Shown here: piece after piece, positions 9,491 through 19,321 of the stretch | Layout: each line of letters starts with the position of its first letter | How positions within the stretch are numbered: position 1 is the first letter of the stretch | Source of the DNA: Phytohabitans suffuscus | Lineage (GTDB): Bacteria > Actinomycetota > Actinomycetes > Mycobacteriales > Micromonosporaceae | NCBI RefSeq assembly: GCF_011764565.1 | Contig: NZ_AP022871.1 | Coordinates: 6,758,320 to 6,822,319, forward strand | Direction of reading: 5' to 3' | DNA: 64,000 nt | Notes under the pieces: generated by a model | Database searches by the model: none | What the model was told of the DNA's origin: nothing | Seen by the model: the letters and a program-made list of their open reading frames with translations, nothing else | Made by a program: the position numbers and the translations under genes

Positions 9491-10111
9491 ATGGCCAAGC
9501 TCTTTCGTGTATCCGCTCGGACGGCCCTCAGCTCCGTTGTCGAGCCCATCGCCCGCGCCCTGCTCCGGCTGGGCATCACGCCAAACACCGTGACGGTGAT
9601 CGGCACCCTCGGCGTGCTGGTCGGTGCCGTCGGGTTCGCCGCGCGCGGTCATCTGCTCATCGCGCTGGTCCTCGTGGTGATCTTCGCGCTCACCGACTTC
9701 CTCGACGGCACGATGGCGCGGATGAAGGGCGGGTCGACCCGCTTCGGCGCGTTCCTCGACTCCTCGATGGACCGGGTCGCCGACGCCGGCATCTTCGGCT
9801 CGCTCGCGTACTACCTCGCCACCCGGGACGACCGGTGGGGCATGGTCGCCGCGCTGCTGTGCCTGGCCGTGGGGCAGATCGTCTCGTACGTCAAGGCGCG
9901 CGCCGAGGGCCTCGGCATGACCTGCAACGTCGGCATCGCCGAGCGGCCCGAGCGGCTGCTCAGCGTCGGCGTGGGCGGGCTGCTGGCCATCGTCGGCCTG
10001 GAGTGGGCGCTGCCGGCCGCGCTGTGGGTCCTCGCGGTGCTCTCGGTGATCACCGTGGGGCAGCGGATCGCGCACGTGTACAAGCAAGCACAGACCCAGA
10101 CGACGGCATGA
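9491..10111 (+). CDS. pgsA: CDP-alcohol phosphatidyltransferase, phosphatidylinositol phosphate synthase
   Basis: 206 aa integral membrane enzyme. The CDP-alcohol phosphotransferase signature D-x2-DG-x2-AR-x8-G-x3-D-x3-D is complete in DFLDGTMARMKGG...GAFLDSSMD (near residues 75-100). About five or six membrane segments follow. In actinobacteria the homologue at this position makes phosphatidylinositol phosphate from CDP-diacylglycerol and inositol phosphate, the first step to phosphatidylinositol mannosides. It overlaps the next acyltransferase gene by 4 bp (ATGA), and pimA follows, so the three form one lipid operon. The ATG at 9491 starts MAKLFRVSARTALS. Confidence 0.9.
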   Translation: MAKLFRVSARTALSSVVEPIARALLRLGITPNTVTVIGTLGVLVGAVGFAARGHLLIALVLVVIFALTDFLDGTMARMKGGSTRFGAFLDSSMDRVADAGIFGSLAYYLATRDDRWGMVAALLCLAVGQIVSYVKARAEGLGMTCNVGIAERPERLLSVGVGGLLAIVGLEWALPAALWVLAVLSVITVGQRIAHVYKQAQTQTTA

Positions 10112-10999
10112 ACGCGGCCGAGCTCGGGTACGCCGCCGGCTGGCGGCTGGTCCGGGCCCTGCCCCGGCCGGTCGCGGCGGCGGCCTTCCGGGGCGGCGCC
10201 GACTGGGCGGCGCGCAGGCGGGCAAGGGCGTCACCCGGCTCGCCGCCAACCTGCGCCGCGTCGTCGGCCCAGACCTGCCGGAGGGCGAGCTCGACGAGCT
10301 GGTACGCCGGGGGTGCGCTCGTACGCCCGGTACTGGATGGAGGCGTTCCGGCTGCCGTCCCGGTCGAAGGCGCAGATCCTCGACGACTTCGCCCTCGACG
10401 GCGAGCAGTGGCTCGGCGCCGACGTGGCCTCCGGGCGCGGCGCGGTCGTGGCGCTCCCGCACGGCGGCAACTGGGACGCGGCCGGCGCCTGGGTGGCCGC
10501 CAAGGGGTGGCCGATCGCCACGGTCGCCGAGCGGCTCAAGCCGGAGGGCGTCTACCAGCGGTTCCTCGAGTTCCGGCGGGGGTTGGGGATGGAGATCATT
10601 CCCACCGACGGGGGTGAGCGGCCGCCGTTCGACCTGCTGGTCGAACGCCTCGACAAGGGGTACGTGGTGCCGCTGCTGGCCGACCGCGACCTGTCCGCCC
10701 GCGGCGTCGACGTGACGTTCTTCGGCGGCCGGGCGCGGATGCCGGCCGGGCCCGCGCTGCTCGCGGTGCGCACCGGAGCGCCGCTCTACACGGTGACGAT
10801 GTGGTACGAGCGGGACCGCGCCCGGGGCGCCCTGGCCCGGGTCGAGCCACCCACCGACGGCCCGCTCGACCAGCGGGTCCGGGCGCTCACGCAGCAGGTT
10901 GCCGACGGGCTGGCGGCGGGTATCGCCCGGCATCCGGAAGACTGGCACATGCTGCAGCGGCTGTGGCTGGACAGCCCGGCGACAGCGCACGCGGCGTGA
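10108..10999 (+). CDS. phosphatidylinositol mannoside acyltransferase (two apparent frameshifts)
   Basis: Lysophospholipid-type acyltransferase homologous in position and motifs to mycobacterial Rv2611c/PatA, which acylates mannose of PIM on the cytoplasmic face of the membrane. Start ATG overlaps pgsA. The block VVALPHGGNWDAAGAW holds the H-x4-D acyltransferase motif, and FGGRARMPAGPALLAVRTGAPLY the later conserved block. The reading frame changes twice: near 10210-10215 (GCGCGCAGG, one base short before QAGKGVTRLAANLRRVVG) and in the G-run near 10306-10313 (five G where RRGVRSYARYW needs six). Restored length is 297 aa, close to the family norm. Two losses of one base in 100 bp look like assembly errors. 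Confidence 0.85.
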
Positions 11000-11013
11000 C
11001 GGGAGGGGGCCGC

Positions 11014-12150
11014 ATGCGCGTCGGCATCGTGTGCCCTTACTCCTTCGACGTCCCGGGCGGCGTCCAGAACCACGTCATGGACCTCGCCGAGGCGCTGATC
11101 GCGCTCGGACACGAGGTCAGCGTGCTCGCGCCGGCCGACGAGGACGTGCCGCTCCCGCCGTACGTGGTGGCGGCCGGCCGCTCGGTGCCGCTGCCGTACA
11201 ACGGGTCGGTGGCCCGGATCAGCTTCGGACCGGTGTCGACCGCGCGGGTGCGGCGGTGGCTGGCCCGGGGCGACTTCGACGTGCTGCACGTCCACGAGCC
11301 GTTCACGCTGAGCCTGTCGATGCTCGCGGTGCTCGCCGCGCGGGGGCCGGTGGTGGCCACGTTCCACACCGCGATGACCCGGTCCCGGGCCATGGCCGCC
11401 GCGCAGGGCCTGCTCCAGCTCGTACTGGAGCGCATCACCGCGCGCATCGCGGTCAGCGCGCTCGCCCGGAAGGTACAGGTCGAGCACGTCGGCGGCGGCG
11501 CCGTGGAGATCCCGAACGGGGTGGCGGTCGCCAAGTTCGCCCACGCCGAGCCGCTGCCCGGGTGGCCGGGAGAGGGCGGGACGCTCGGGTTCCTGGGGCG
11601 GTTCACCGAGCCGCGCAAGGGGTTCGGGCTGCTCCGCGCCGCGTTCGTGGACCTCGCCGCCACCCGTCCCGGGCTGCGCCTGCTGGTGGCCGGGCCGGGC
11701 GAGCGGGCGGAGCTGCTCGAAGGGCTGCCGGCGGGGCTGCACGACCGGGTGACGTACCTCGGCAAGGTCTCGGAAGAGGACAAAGCGCGCATGCTGCGCA
11801 GCGTCGACGTGTACGTCGCACCGAACACCGGCGGCGAGTCGTTCGGCATGATCCTGACCGAGGCGATGGCTGCCGGCACCGCGATCGTGGCCAGTGACCT
11901 CGACGCGTTCCGGCGCGTACTGGACGGCGGGCGGGCCGGCGCCCTCTTCCCGGTCGGCGACGTGGCCTCGCTCCGGGTGTGCGCCGGCGAGCTGCTGGAC
12001 GACCCGGCCCGGCGCTCCGCGCTCGCCGCCGCGGCGCGCGAGGTGGTCACCGAGTTCGACTGGCCGGTCGTCGCCGAGCGGGTCCTGGAGGTCTACGCGA
12101 CGGCGATCGAGGCCACCGACGGAAGGGTGATCGACGAAGGGTCGGTCTGA
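11014..12150 (+). CDS. pimA: phosphatidylinositol alpha-mannosyltransferase
   Basis: 378 aa GT4 glycosyltransferase (GT-B fold). The N-terminus MRVGIVCPYSFDVPGGVQNHV is typical of PimA, with the membrane-associated Rossmann domain to about residue 170 and a C-terminal domain with the GDP-mannose-binding E-x7-E motif in GGESFGMILTEAMAAGT. It transfers the first mannose from GDP-mannose to phosphatidylinositol. ATG at 11014 follows GGGAGG. It lies 14 bp downstream of the acyltransferase in the pgsA operon. Confidence 0.93.
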   Translation: MRVGIVCPYSFDVPGGVQNHVMDLAEALIALGHEVSVLAPADEDVPLPPYVVAAGRSVPLPYNGSVARISFGPVSTARVRRWLARGDFDVLHVHEPFTLSLSMLAVLAARGPVVATFHTAMTRSRAMAAAQGLLQLVLERITARIAVSALARKVQVEHVGGGAVEIPNGVAVAKFAHAEPLPGWPGEGGTLGFLGRFTEPRKGFGLLRAAFVDLAATRPGLRLLVAGPGERAELLEGLPAGLHDRVTYLGKVSEEDKARMLRSVDVYVAPNTGGESFGMILTEAMAAGTAIVASDLDAFRRVLDGGRAGALFPVGDVASLRVCAGELLDDPARRSALAAAAREVVTEFDWPVVAERVLEVYATAIEATDGRVIDEGSV

Positions 12151-12168
12151 CCCCTCTACCATGCGGTC

Positions 12169-12663
12169 ATGTGGTGGGTGGTCGGCGTCGTCACCGTCGT
12201 GGTGCTCGTGTCGACCTATCTCACCTGGACCGCCGCCCGCGTCGACCGGCTGCACGCCCGCGCGGCGGCCGCGGCGAAGGCGCTCGACGCGCACCTGCTG
12301 CGGCGGGCGGCCGCGGCGGCGGTGCTCGCCGAGGAGCGCTCGGCGGTCGAGCTGTACGCGGCCGCCCGGATCGCGCTGGACGCCGCCCTCGACGAGCGCG
12401 AGGCCGCCGAGAACGACCTCACCCGCCAGCTGCGGACCGTGCCGCTCGGCGCGGACGCCGACGCGCTCGTGGCGGCGAGCCGGCGGCTCGCGCTGGCCCG
12501 GCAGGTGCACACCGACCTGGTACGCGACGCGCTGGCGCTGCGCCGGAGGCGGGTGGTGCGGCTGTTGCGGATGACCCGCCGGCACCCGCCGCCCGGGTAC
12601 TTCGACATCGACGACCCCATCCTCGTGACGGCTCCGGTGACGCCGGTCTCACCGCTGCCCTGA
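12169..12663 (+). CDS. membrane-anchored helical protein, LemA-like
   Basis: 164 aa. One N-terminal membrane segment (about 2-22, MWWVVGVVTVVVLVSTYLTW) is followed by long Ala/Arg/Leu-rich helices (25-135) with a spacing like LemA proteins (RVDRLHARAAAAAKALDAHLLRR) and a short Pro-rich tail. It sits 18 bp after pimA, the place where other actinobacteria keep a membrane protein of the PIM cluster. No enzyme motif is visible; function unknown. Confidence 0.7.
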   Translation: MWWVVGVVTVVVLVSTYLTWTAARVDRLHARAAAAAKALDAHLLRRAAAAAVLAEERSAVELYAAARIALDAALDEREAAENDLTRQLRTVPLGADADALVAASRRLALARQVHTDLVRDALALRRRRVVRLLRMTRRHPPPGYFDIDDPILVTAPVTPVSPLP

Positions 12664-12726
12664 GCAGGCCACCTGGGGTGCGATTGGCTGTGGGAGCCGG
12701 CCTCGACCACAACTAAACTGCAGGTC

Positions 12727-13656
12727 ATGGCCGAGATCACTTCCCCGACGCTTTCTACCGGCACCGCCAGCGCGCCCGCCACCGGCACCGCCCGCGTCAA
12801 GCGCGGCATGGCCGAGATGCTCAAGGGCGGCGTCATCATGGACGTGGTCACCCCCGAGCAAGCCAAGATCGCCGAGGACGCCGGCGCGGTGGCGGTCATG
12901 GCGCTGGAGCGGGTGCCCGCCGACATCCGGGCCCAGGGCGGCGTCTCCCGGATGAGCGACCCCGACATGATCGACGGGATCATCAACACCGTCTCCATCC
13001 CGGTGATGGCCAAGGCCCGCATCGGGCACTTCGTCGAGGCGCGCGTGCTCCAGGCGCTCGGCGTCGACTACGTCGACGAGTCCGAGGTGCTCACCCCCGC
13101 CGACTACGCCAACCACATCGACAAGTGGGCGTTCACGGTCCCGTTCGTGTGCGGTGCCACCAACCTCGGCGAGGCGCTGCGCCGCATCACCGAGGGCGCC
13201 GCGATGATCCGCTCCAAGGGCGAGGCGGGCACCGGTGACGTCTCCAACGCGACCACCCACATGCGCCGGATCCGGGCCGAGATCAAGCGGCTCACCTCGC
13301 TGCCCGAAGACGAGCTGTACGTGGCGGCCAAGGAGCTCCAGGCGCCGTACGAGCTGGTCCGCGAGGTGGCCCAGGCCGGCAAGCTGCCGGTCGTGCTCTT
13401 CACCGCGGGCGGCATCGCCACCCCGGCCGACGCGGCGATGATGATGCAGCTCGGCGCCGAGGGCGTCTTCGTCGGCTCGGGCATCTTCAAGTCCGGCAAC
13501 CCGGCCCAGCGCGCGGCCGCGATCGTCAAGGCCACCACGTTCCACGACGACCCCGACGTGATCGCCAAGGTCTCCCGCGGCCTCGGCGAGGCGATGGTCG
13601 GCATCAACGTCGACGACATCCCGCAGCCGCACCGCCTGGCGGAGCGCGGTTGGTGA
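12727..13656 (+). CDS. pdxS: pyridoxal 5'-phosphate synthase, synthase subunit
   Basis: 309 aa (beta/alpha)8-barrel that makes pyridoxal 5'-phosphate from ribose 5-phosphate, glyceraldehyde 3-phosphate and ammonia. Diagnostic blocks: [18 protein letters not shown] with the first catalytic Lys region, [12 protein letters not shown], the second Lys in [13 protein letters not shown], and [16 protein letters not shown]. The N-terminus carries about 20 extra Thr/Ala-rich residues. Its GTG-overlapping partner pdxT supplies ammonia, so the two act as a complex. Confidence 0.97.
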   Translation: MAEITSPTLSTGTASAPATGTARVKRGMAEMLKGGVIMDVVTPEQAKIAEDAGAVAVMALERVPADIRAQGGVSRMSDPDMIDGIINTVSIPVMAKARIGHFVEARVLQALGVDYVDESEVLTPADYANHIDKWAFTVPFVCGATNLGEALRRITEGAAMIRSKGEAGTGDVSNATTHMRRIRAEIKRLTSLPEDELYVAAKELQAPYELVREVAQAGKLPVVLFTAGGIATPADAAMMMQLGAEGVFVGSGIFKSGNPAQRAAAIVKATTFHDDPDVIAKVSRGLGEAMVGINVDDIPQPHRLAERGW

Positions 13657-14281
13657 GCGCGAGGAGTGAGGGGGCGCCGGCGAGCGGGCCCCGTATCGGC
13701 GTCTTCGCCCTGCAGGGCGACGTCCGGGAGCACCTGCGCGCCCTCGAGTCGTGCGGCGCCTCCGCGACGGCCGTGCGCCGCCCGTCCGAGCTGGACTCCG
13801 TCGAGGCCCTGGTCGTGCCCGGCGGCGAGTCGACCACGATGAGCAAGCTGTCGATCGAGTTCGGCCTGATCGAGCCGATCCGCAAGCGCATCGCCGGCGG
13901 CATGCCCGTCTACGGCTCCTGCGCCGGCATGATCATGCTCGCCGAGCGGGTGCTCGACGGCCGCCCCGACCAGGAGTCGTTCGGCGGCATCGACATGACC
14001 GTGCGCCGCAACGCGTTCGGGCGGCAGGTCGACTCGTTCGAGGGCCCCGTCACCCTCAGCCCGTTCGACGACCCGTTCCACGCGGTCTTCATCCGCGCAC
14101 CGTGGGTGGAGAGCGTCGGCGAGGGGGTGGAGGTGATCGGGCGTGCCGCCGGTAGGATTGTCGCGGTTCGGCAGGGCAGTCTGCTCGCCACCGCCTTCCA
14201 CCCGGAGCTGACCGGCGACCCGAGGGTCCACCGCCACTTCGTGGAAATGGTGCGCGCGGCGCTTAACGTGACGGAGGGGTA

Positions 14282-14282
<1 letters not shown>
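13653..14282 (+). CDS. pdxT: pyridoxal 5'-phosphate synthase, glutaminase subunit
   Basis: 209 aa class I glutamine amidotransferase. The nucleophile Cys is in [10 protein letters not shown] and the His/Glu pair in [22 protein letters not shown] is the oxyanion strand region. It hydrolyses glutamine and channels ammonia to PdxS. GTG at 13653 overlaps the pdxS stop by 4 bp; a TTG three bases upstream is less likely. The stop TAA overlaps the ATG of yebC by one base. Confidence 0.95.
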
Positions 14283-15037
<755 letters not shown>

Positions 15038-15101
15038 CGCCTATTCTTGGGGTCTACCGCCCAACTCGTCCGGCCCTATTTTGACGGGAGAGGAGGTGAC
15101 C

Positions 15102-15329
15102 ATGACCGATACGTCACTGAAGAAGGACACTCAACCGGAGCTCGACGAGGAGCTCCTCGAAGAGGCGATGCGCGGCACCGGTGTGTCTCGCAACGAGACC
15201 TTGAACATCGCCTTGCACGACTACGTGATGGCCAAGCGTGCTGTCCGCCGTAGGGCTCTGGAGAATGTGCGGCGAAAGTCTGCCGAAGGCGTCTACGACT
15301 GGGACGCGCTCGAGGAGGCGGACAGGTGA
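15102..15329 (+). CDS. vapB: VapB-type antitoxin
   Basis: 75 aa. The ATG follows an almost perfect Shine-Dalgarno, AGGAGGTGACC at 15091-15101, unusually strong for this window and fitting antitoxin excess. The protein looks like a ribbon-helix-helix antitoxin (SRNETLNIALHDYVMAKRAVRRRALENVRR) ending in the acidic toxin-binding tail typical of VapB2-like proteins (DWDALEEADR). It overlaps the toxin gene by 4 bp. Base composition is less GC-rich than the neighbours, which suggests transfer. Confidence 0.85.
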   Translation: MTDTSLKKDTQPELDEELLEEAMRGTGVSRNETLNIALHDYVMAKRAVRRRALENVRRKSAEGVYDWDALEEADR

Positions 15330-15730
15330 GATACCTTGCCGACACAAGCGCGCTCGTCCGCATCGAGCGAGAGCAGGTCGATCCGCATTGGGAGGACCTG
15401 GTAAACCGAGGGCTCGTCACCATATGTGAGCCCGTGCTTGCCGAGACGCTTCTCATCGCGGACGTCAAGGAGTACCAGTGCCTCGAAGAGGATCTACAGG
15501 ACACCTACCCGTGGGCGACGGTCCCGGACAACATCTGGAGTCTTGTCGCCGCCATCCGCCGTGATCTTGCGAAGCGTAGCGCTCACAAGGGTGTTTCCGT
15601 GGCCGACTACGTCGTGGCGGCGACGGCGATCCGGTTGAAGCTGATCTTGCTGCACGAGGACGGCGACTTCGAGACGATCGCCCGGTTCATTCCGGAGCTG
15701 AAGCAGCAACGCATCACCGCGCTGTCCTGA
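15326..15730 (+). CDS. vapC: VapC-type PIN-domain toxin
   Basis: 134 aa PIN-domain endoribonuclease. The acidic metal-binding residues are visible: Asp6 (LADTSAL), Glu40 (AETLL), Asp94 (VADYVVAATA) and Asp112/Asp114 (EDGDFE). VapC toxins cut tRNA or rRNA and are held inactive by VapB, which also represses the operon. Start GTG overlaps vapB. Codon use (ATA, AGA, CGA and AT-ending codons) differs from surrounding genes, consistent with horizontal acquisition. Confidence 0.88.
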   Translation: MRYLADTSALVRIEREQVDPHWEDLVNRGLVTICEPVLAETLLIADVKEYQCLEEDLQDTYPWATVPDNIWSLVAAIRRDLAKRSAHKGVSVADYVVAATAIRLKLILLHEDGDFETIARFIPELKQQRITALS

Positions 15731-15751
15731 GCCAGCCTGTCCTGAGCCAGC
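15722..15751 (+). repeat. 15-bp tandem duplication across the vapC stop
   Basis: CTGTCCTGAGCCAGC occurs twice in a row (15722-15736, 15737-15751). The first copy contains the vapC stop TGA, and the second repeats it in frame. Confidence 0.8.
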
Positions 15752-15803
15752 TTCTTCGCCAAGGAGGGCGGGCAAAAGGGGCAAATCAGCTAAGGTCCGA
15801 GAG

Positions 15804-16936
15804 GTGTCGACGATCAGGCCGGCGTTGGCCGGATGCCTTGTGCTCGCCCTCGTCGCCGCCGCCTGCGACGACAACAGTGAGGCCGCCTCCTCGGCCAGCC
15901 CGACCGCCGCCGCCGGTCCCGCCCCGCCACCAACGTCTACGCCGCCGCCGGGGCAGGCATGCTCGGCGCGGCCGTGAACGGGCACCGTGAGCTGGTTTAC
16001 GTGCCCAACACCAACAGCAACGACGTCTACGTGATCGACCCGAAGACGTACAAGGTGGTCGACAAGTTCTACGGCGGGCCGGAGCCGCAGCACGTCGTGC
16101 CTTCCCACGACCTCGGTACTCTCTACGTCGCCTCCGACGAGGTACCGACCGGCGGGCTGGTGCCGATCGACCCGCGCACGGGTAAGTCGGGCAAGCTGAT
16201 CAATGTGCAGGACGTCTACAACCTGTACTTCACGCCGGACGGCAAGCAGGCGATCGTGGTGGCCGAGGCGTACAAGCGGCTCGACTTCTACGATCCCGCC
16301 ACGTGGCGGCGGACCAAGTCGCTGAGCTTCCCCGAGTGCGGGGGCATCAACCACATGGACTACTCGGCCGACCTGAAGACGATGCTGGTGAGCTGCGAGT
16401 TCGCCAACCGCATGATCGTGCTGGACGGCGTGACGCACAAGAAGGTGCGGCAGTTCGACCTCGACGTGACGTCGCACGGCATGCCGCAGGACGTGCGGCT
16501 CACGCCGGACGGCAAGAACTTCCTCGTCGCCGACATGCACGCGAACGGCGTGTACGTCTTCGACGGCGCCGCCACCAAACGCACCGGCTTCATCCCCACC
16601 GGCAACGGGACGCACGGCATCTACTTCAGCCGGGACGGCACCCGCGCGTACATCTCCAACCGCGGCGAGGGCACCGTCACCCTGCTCGACACGAGCACGC
16701 TCAAGCCAATCACCAAGTGGCGGATTCCGGGCGGAGGCAGTCCGGATATGGGCGGCGTCTCAGCCGATGGCACGGTGTTGTGGCTTTCCGGGCGGTACGA
16801 CAACGAGGTCTACGCGATGAGCACGAAGGACGGCCGGCTCCTCGCCCGCATCCCGGTGGGCTCCGGGCCGCACGGCCTCACGGTCTGGCCGCAGCCGGGC
16901 CGCTACTCGCTCGGCCACACCGGCAACATCCGCTGA
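15804..16936 (+). CDS. beta-propeller lipoprotein, YncE-like (one apparent frameshift)
   Basis: From GTG at 15804 (after GAGAG) the protein begins with a lipoprotein signal: short basic start, hydrophobic core and lipobox LVAAAC, then an Ala/Pro/Thr-rich linker. The frame then shifts near 15921-15930 (a base is missing in GCCCCGCCACC) and continues as ATNVYAAAGAGMLGAAVNGH to the stop, 377 aa when joined. The body is a seven-blade propeller with repeated units such as VYVPNTNSNDVYVIDPKTY, NLYFTPDGKQAIVV and DVRLTPDGKNFLVADMH. Such proteins are exported and may bind ligands or partner proteins; function here is unknown. Confidence 0.75.
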
Positions 16937-16957
16937 CGGCCGCCGCCGGGGGAGCGG

Positions 16958-17632
16958 TCAGGCGATCACGTACTCCACCTCGGGCCGCCCCGGACCGCCG
17001 TACCGGGAGGAGCGTTCCACCCGGCCGGTCTCCGCGAGGTGCTCCAGGTAGCGGCGGGCGGTGACCCGCGACGTGCCGGTCAGCCCCGCCACCTCCGCCG
17101 CGGACAGCGGCGTCACCGCGGCGCGCAGCGCGGCCAGCACCCGGTCGAGCGTGCCGGCGTCGAGCCCTTTCGGCAGCGACGCCGCCGGGCCGCCGCGCAG
17201 GGCGGCGAAGACCCGGTCCACCTCGTGCTGCGCGGCCACCTCACCGGCCGCCTGCACCTGGCTGCGGTAGCGCGCGTACGCCACGAGCTTGTCGCGGAAC
17301 GCCGCGAACGTGAACGGCTTCAGCAGGTAGTGCGTCACGCCCAGCGCCACCGCGGCCCGCACCATCGCGATGTCGCGCGCGGAGGTCACCGCCAGCACGT
17401 CGGTCGCGCTGCCCGCCGCGCGCAGCGCCCGGCAGACCTCCAGGCCGTGCCGGTCCGGCAGGTTGAGATCCAGGAGTACCAGGTCGACCGGCTCGCCCCG
17501 CAGCACCGCGAGCGCCTCGCGGGCGCTGTGCGCGACGCCGGCCACCGCGAAGCCGTCGACCCGCTCGGTGTACTCCCGGTGCGCCTCGGCGATCAGCGGC
17601 TCGTCCTCCACGACGAGTACCCGGATGCTCAC
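16958..17632 (-). CDS. CitB/DctR-family response regulator
   Basis: 224 aa from GTG at 17632. Receiver domain with acidic VVEDEP near residue 8, phosphoacceptor Asp in LVLLDLNLPDRHG near 54 and Lys in YLLKPFTF near 104, then a C-terminal winged-helix region (LSAAEVAGLTGTSRVTARRYLEHL) of the CitB/DcuR type. Start overlaps the stop of the upstream kinase gene by 4 bp, so the pair is one operon. The divergent dicarboxylate transporter at 19322 is the likely target. Confidence 0.9.
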   Translation of the reverse strand: MSIRVLVVEDEPLIAEAHREYTERVDGFAVAGVAHSAREALAVLRGEPVDLVLLDLNLPDRHGLEVCRALRAAGSATDVLAVTSARDIAMVRAAVALGVTHYLLKPFTFAAFRDKLVAYARYRSQVQAAGEVAAQHEVDRVFAALRGGPAASLPKGLDAGTLDRVLAALRAAVTPLSAAEVAGLTGTSRVTARRYLEHLAETGRVERSSRYGGPGRPEVEYVIA

Positions 17633-19202
17633 GGCACCGGGATCCGCACCGTGAAGACCGTCGGCGCGTTCGACACCTCGTAGCTGCCGCCGTACCGCTC
17701 GATCACCTGCCCGACCAGCGCGAGCCCCAGCCCGCGCCCCTCCCGCTTGGTCGACCAGCCCCGCCGGAACGCGTCCGCCACCTGCTCGGCCGGCAGCCCC
17801 GGCCCGGTGTCGGTGACCCGCACGAGGACCCGCTCGGCGGTCGCCTGGACGAGCACGGTGACGCGGCGGGGCGGGTCGGTGCCGGCGACCGCCTCCAGCG
17901 CGTTGTCGACGAGGTTGCCGACCACGGTCAGCAGGTCGCGGGCGGGCAGCGGCTCGCCGTCCAGCCGTGACCCGCTGTCCACCACGAGCTCGGCGCCGCG
18001 CTCGCTGGCCTGCGCCGACTTGCCGAGCAGCAGCGCGGCCAGCGCCGGCTCGGTCACCGCGCCGACCACGCGGTCGGTGAGCTGCTGGGCGAGGGCCAGC
18101 TCCTCGGTCGCCAGCCGTACCGCGTCGTCCGCGCGCCCCAGCTCGACCAGCGTGAGCACCGTGTGCAGGCGGTTGGCGGCCTCGTGCGCCTGGGCGCGCA
18201 GCGCCTCGGTCAGCCCGCGTACCGAGTCCAACTCGCCGGTCAGCGCGCGCAGCTCGGTGTGGTCGCGCAGCGTGAGCACCGTGCCGAGCGGCCGCCCCTC
18301 GAAGCGGGTCACCTGCTGGTTGGCCACCAGCACCCGGTCGCCGGCCAGCAGCGGCTCGTCGGCGGCGGGGCGGCCGGAGGCGAGCAGGTCGCCGACCGCG
18401 GGCGGCAGGTCGAGCTCGTCGAGCCGGCGGTCGGCCACGCCCTCGGGCAGGCCGAGCAGGCGCCGGCCCTCGTCGTTGACCAGCGCCACCCGCCCGCCCC
18501 GGTCCACCACCACCAGCCCTTCGCGCACGGAGTGCAGGACCGCGTCGTAGTACTCGTACATCCTGGTCATCTCGCTCGGTCCGAGGCCGTGCGTCTGGCG
18601 GCGGAGGCGGCGGCTGAGCAGCCATGCCCCACCCCGGCGAGGGCGAGCGCCGCCGCGGTGGCCGCGCCCACCGCGGGCGCCTGGCGCAGCAGCTTACGGT
18701 TGATCGCCTCGGTGGTGATACCGACGGAGACCAGGCCGACGACCGCGCCGCCGTCGCCGCGCACCGGGACGACCGCGCGCACCGACTCGCCGAGGGTGCC
18801 CGTGTAAACCTCGACGACCTGGCCGCCGGCCAGCGCCGGCTCGACCGTGCCGAGGAACGGCTGGCCGATCAGGTCGCGGTTGGGGTGGGTGTAGCGGGTG
18901 CGGTCGGGGGCCATCACCACGACGAAGTCGGTGCCCGTCGCGGTCCGGGTCGCCTCCGCGTACGGCTGGAGGCGGCGCGTCGGGTCGGGGGAGGCGAGCG
19001 CCTCGGCGACGAAGGGGGCGTGGGCGACGGTCTCCGCCACGGAGGTCACCTCCTCGGCCGCGGCGTCGCGCGCGTCGGCGCGGGCGAGCAGGACGGCGCC
19101 GGTCGTACCGCCCGCCACCAGGAGCGTCACGACCAGCACCTGGAGGGCGAAGAGCTGCCCCGCGATGCTCCACCCGCGGGTCATCGAGGATCTGCGGGTC
19201 AT
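17629..19202 (-). CDS. CitA/DcuS-type sensor histidine kinase (one apparent frameshift)
   Basis: Joined product 524 aa. N-terminal membrane segment (about 13-37), extracellular sensor domain with the citrate/dicarboxylate-type block RYTHPNRDLIGQPF, second membrane segment near 180-198, cytoplasmic PAS (ALVNDEGRRLLGLP), dimerisation helix with the phospho-His in AQAHEAANRLHTVLTL, and ATPase N-box NLVDNALEAV plus GPGLP. The frame breaks in the C-run 18627-18630: one base is missing between ALALAGVG and AWLLSRRLRRQTHG. Start is ATG 19202, or ATG 19184. It likely senses a C4-dicarboxylate or citrate and controls the divergent transporter. Confidence 0.83.
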
Positions 19203-19245
19203 CGAGGTCTACGTGTCATCGGGATCTACATGTCATCGAGCTGTT
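19181..19245. repeat. four spaced TCATCGAG repeats between kinase and transporter
   Basis: TCATCGAG or TCATCGGG recurs at 19181, 19199, 19216 and 19233, with spacings of 18, 17 and 17 bp, each inside a similar unit ending GATCT or GTCTA. The array covers the start of the kinase gene and the kinase-dctA intergenic space. It may be a set of operator half-sites for the CitB-like regulator or a simple replication expansion. Confidence 0.6.
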
Positions 19246-19321
19246 TCCGTCCCAGGTCCCACCGGTGAACAGAATGAACGTAACGGTGCTTTCCGGTGAG
19301 ACCCAGACCACAGTCTGCGCC

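Noticed and set aside
17629-19202. Two separate genes (sensor fragment and kinase)
   Set aside because: One added base in the C-run at 18627 joins them into a normal CitA-type kinase across the second membrane segment.
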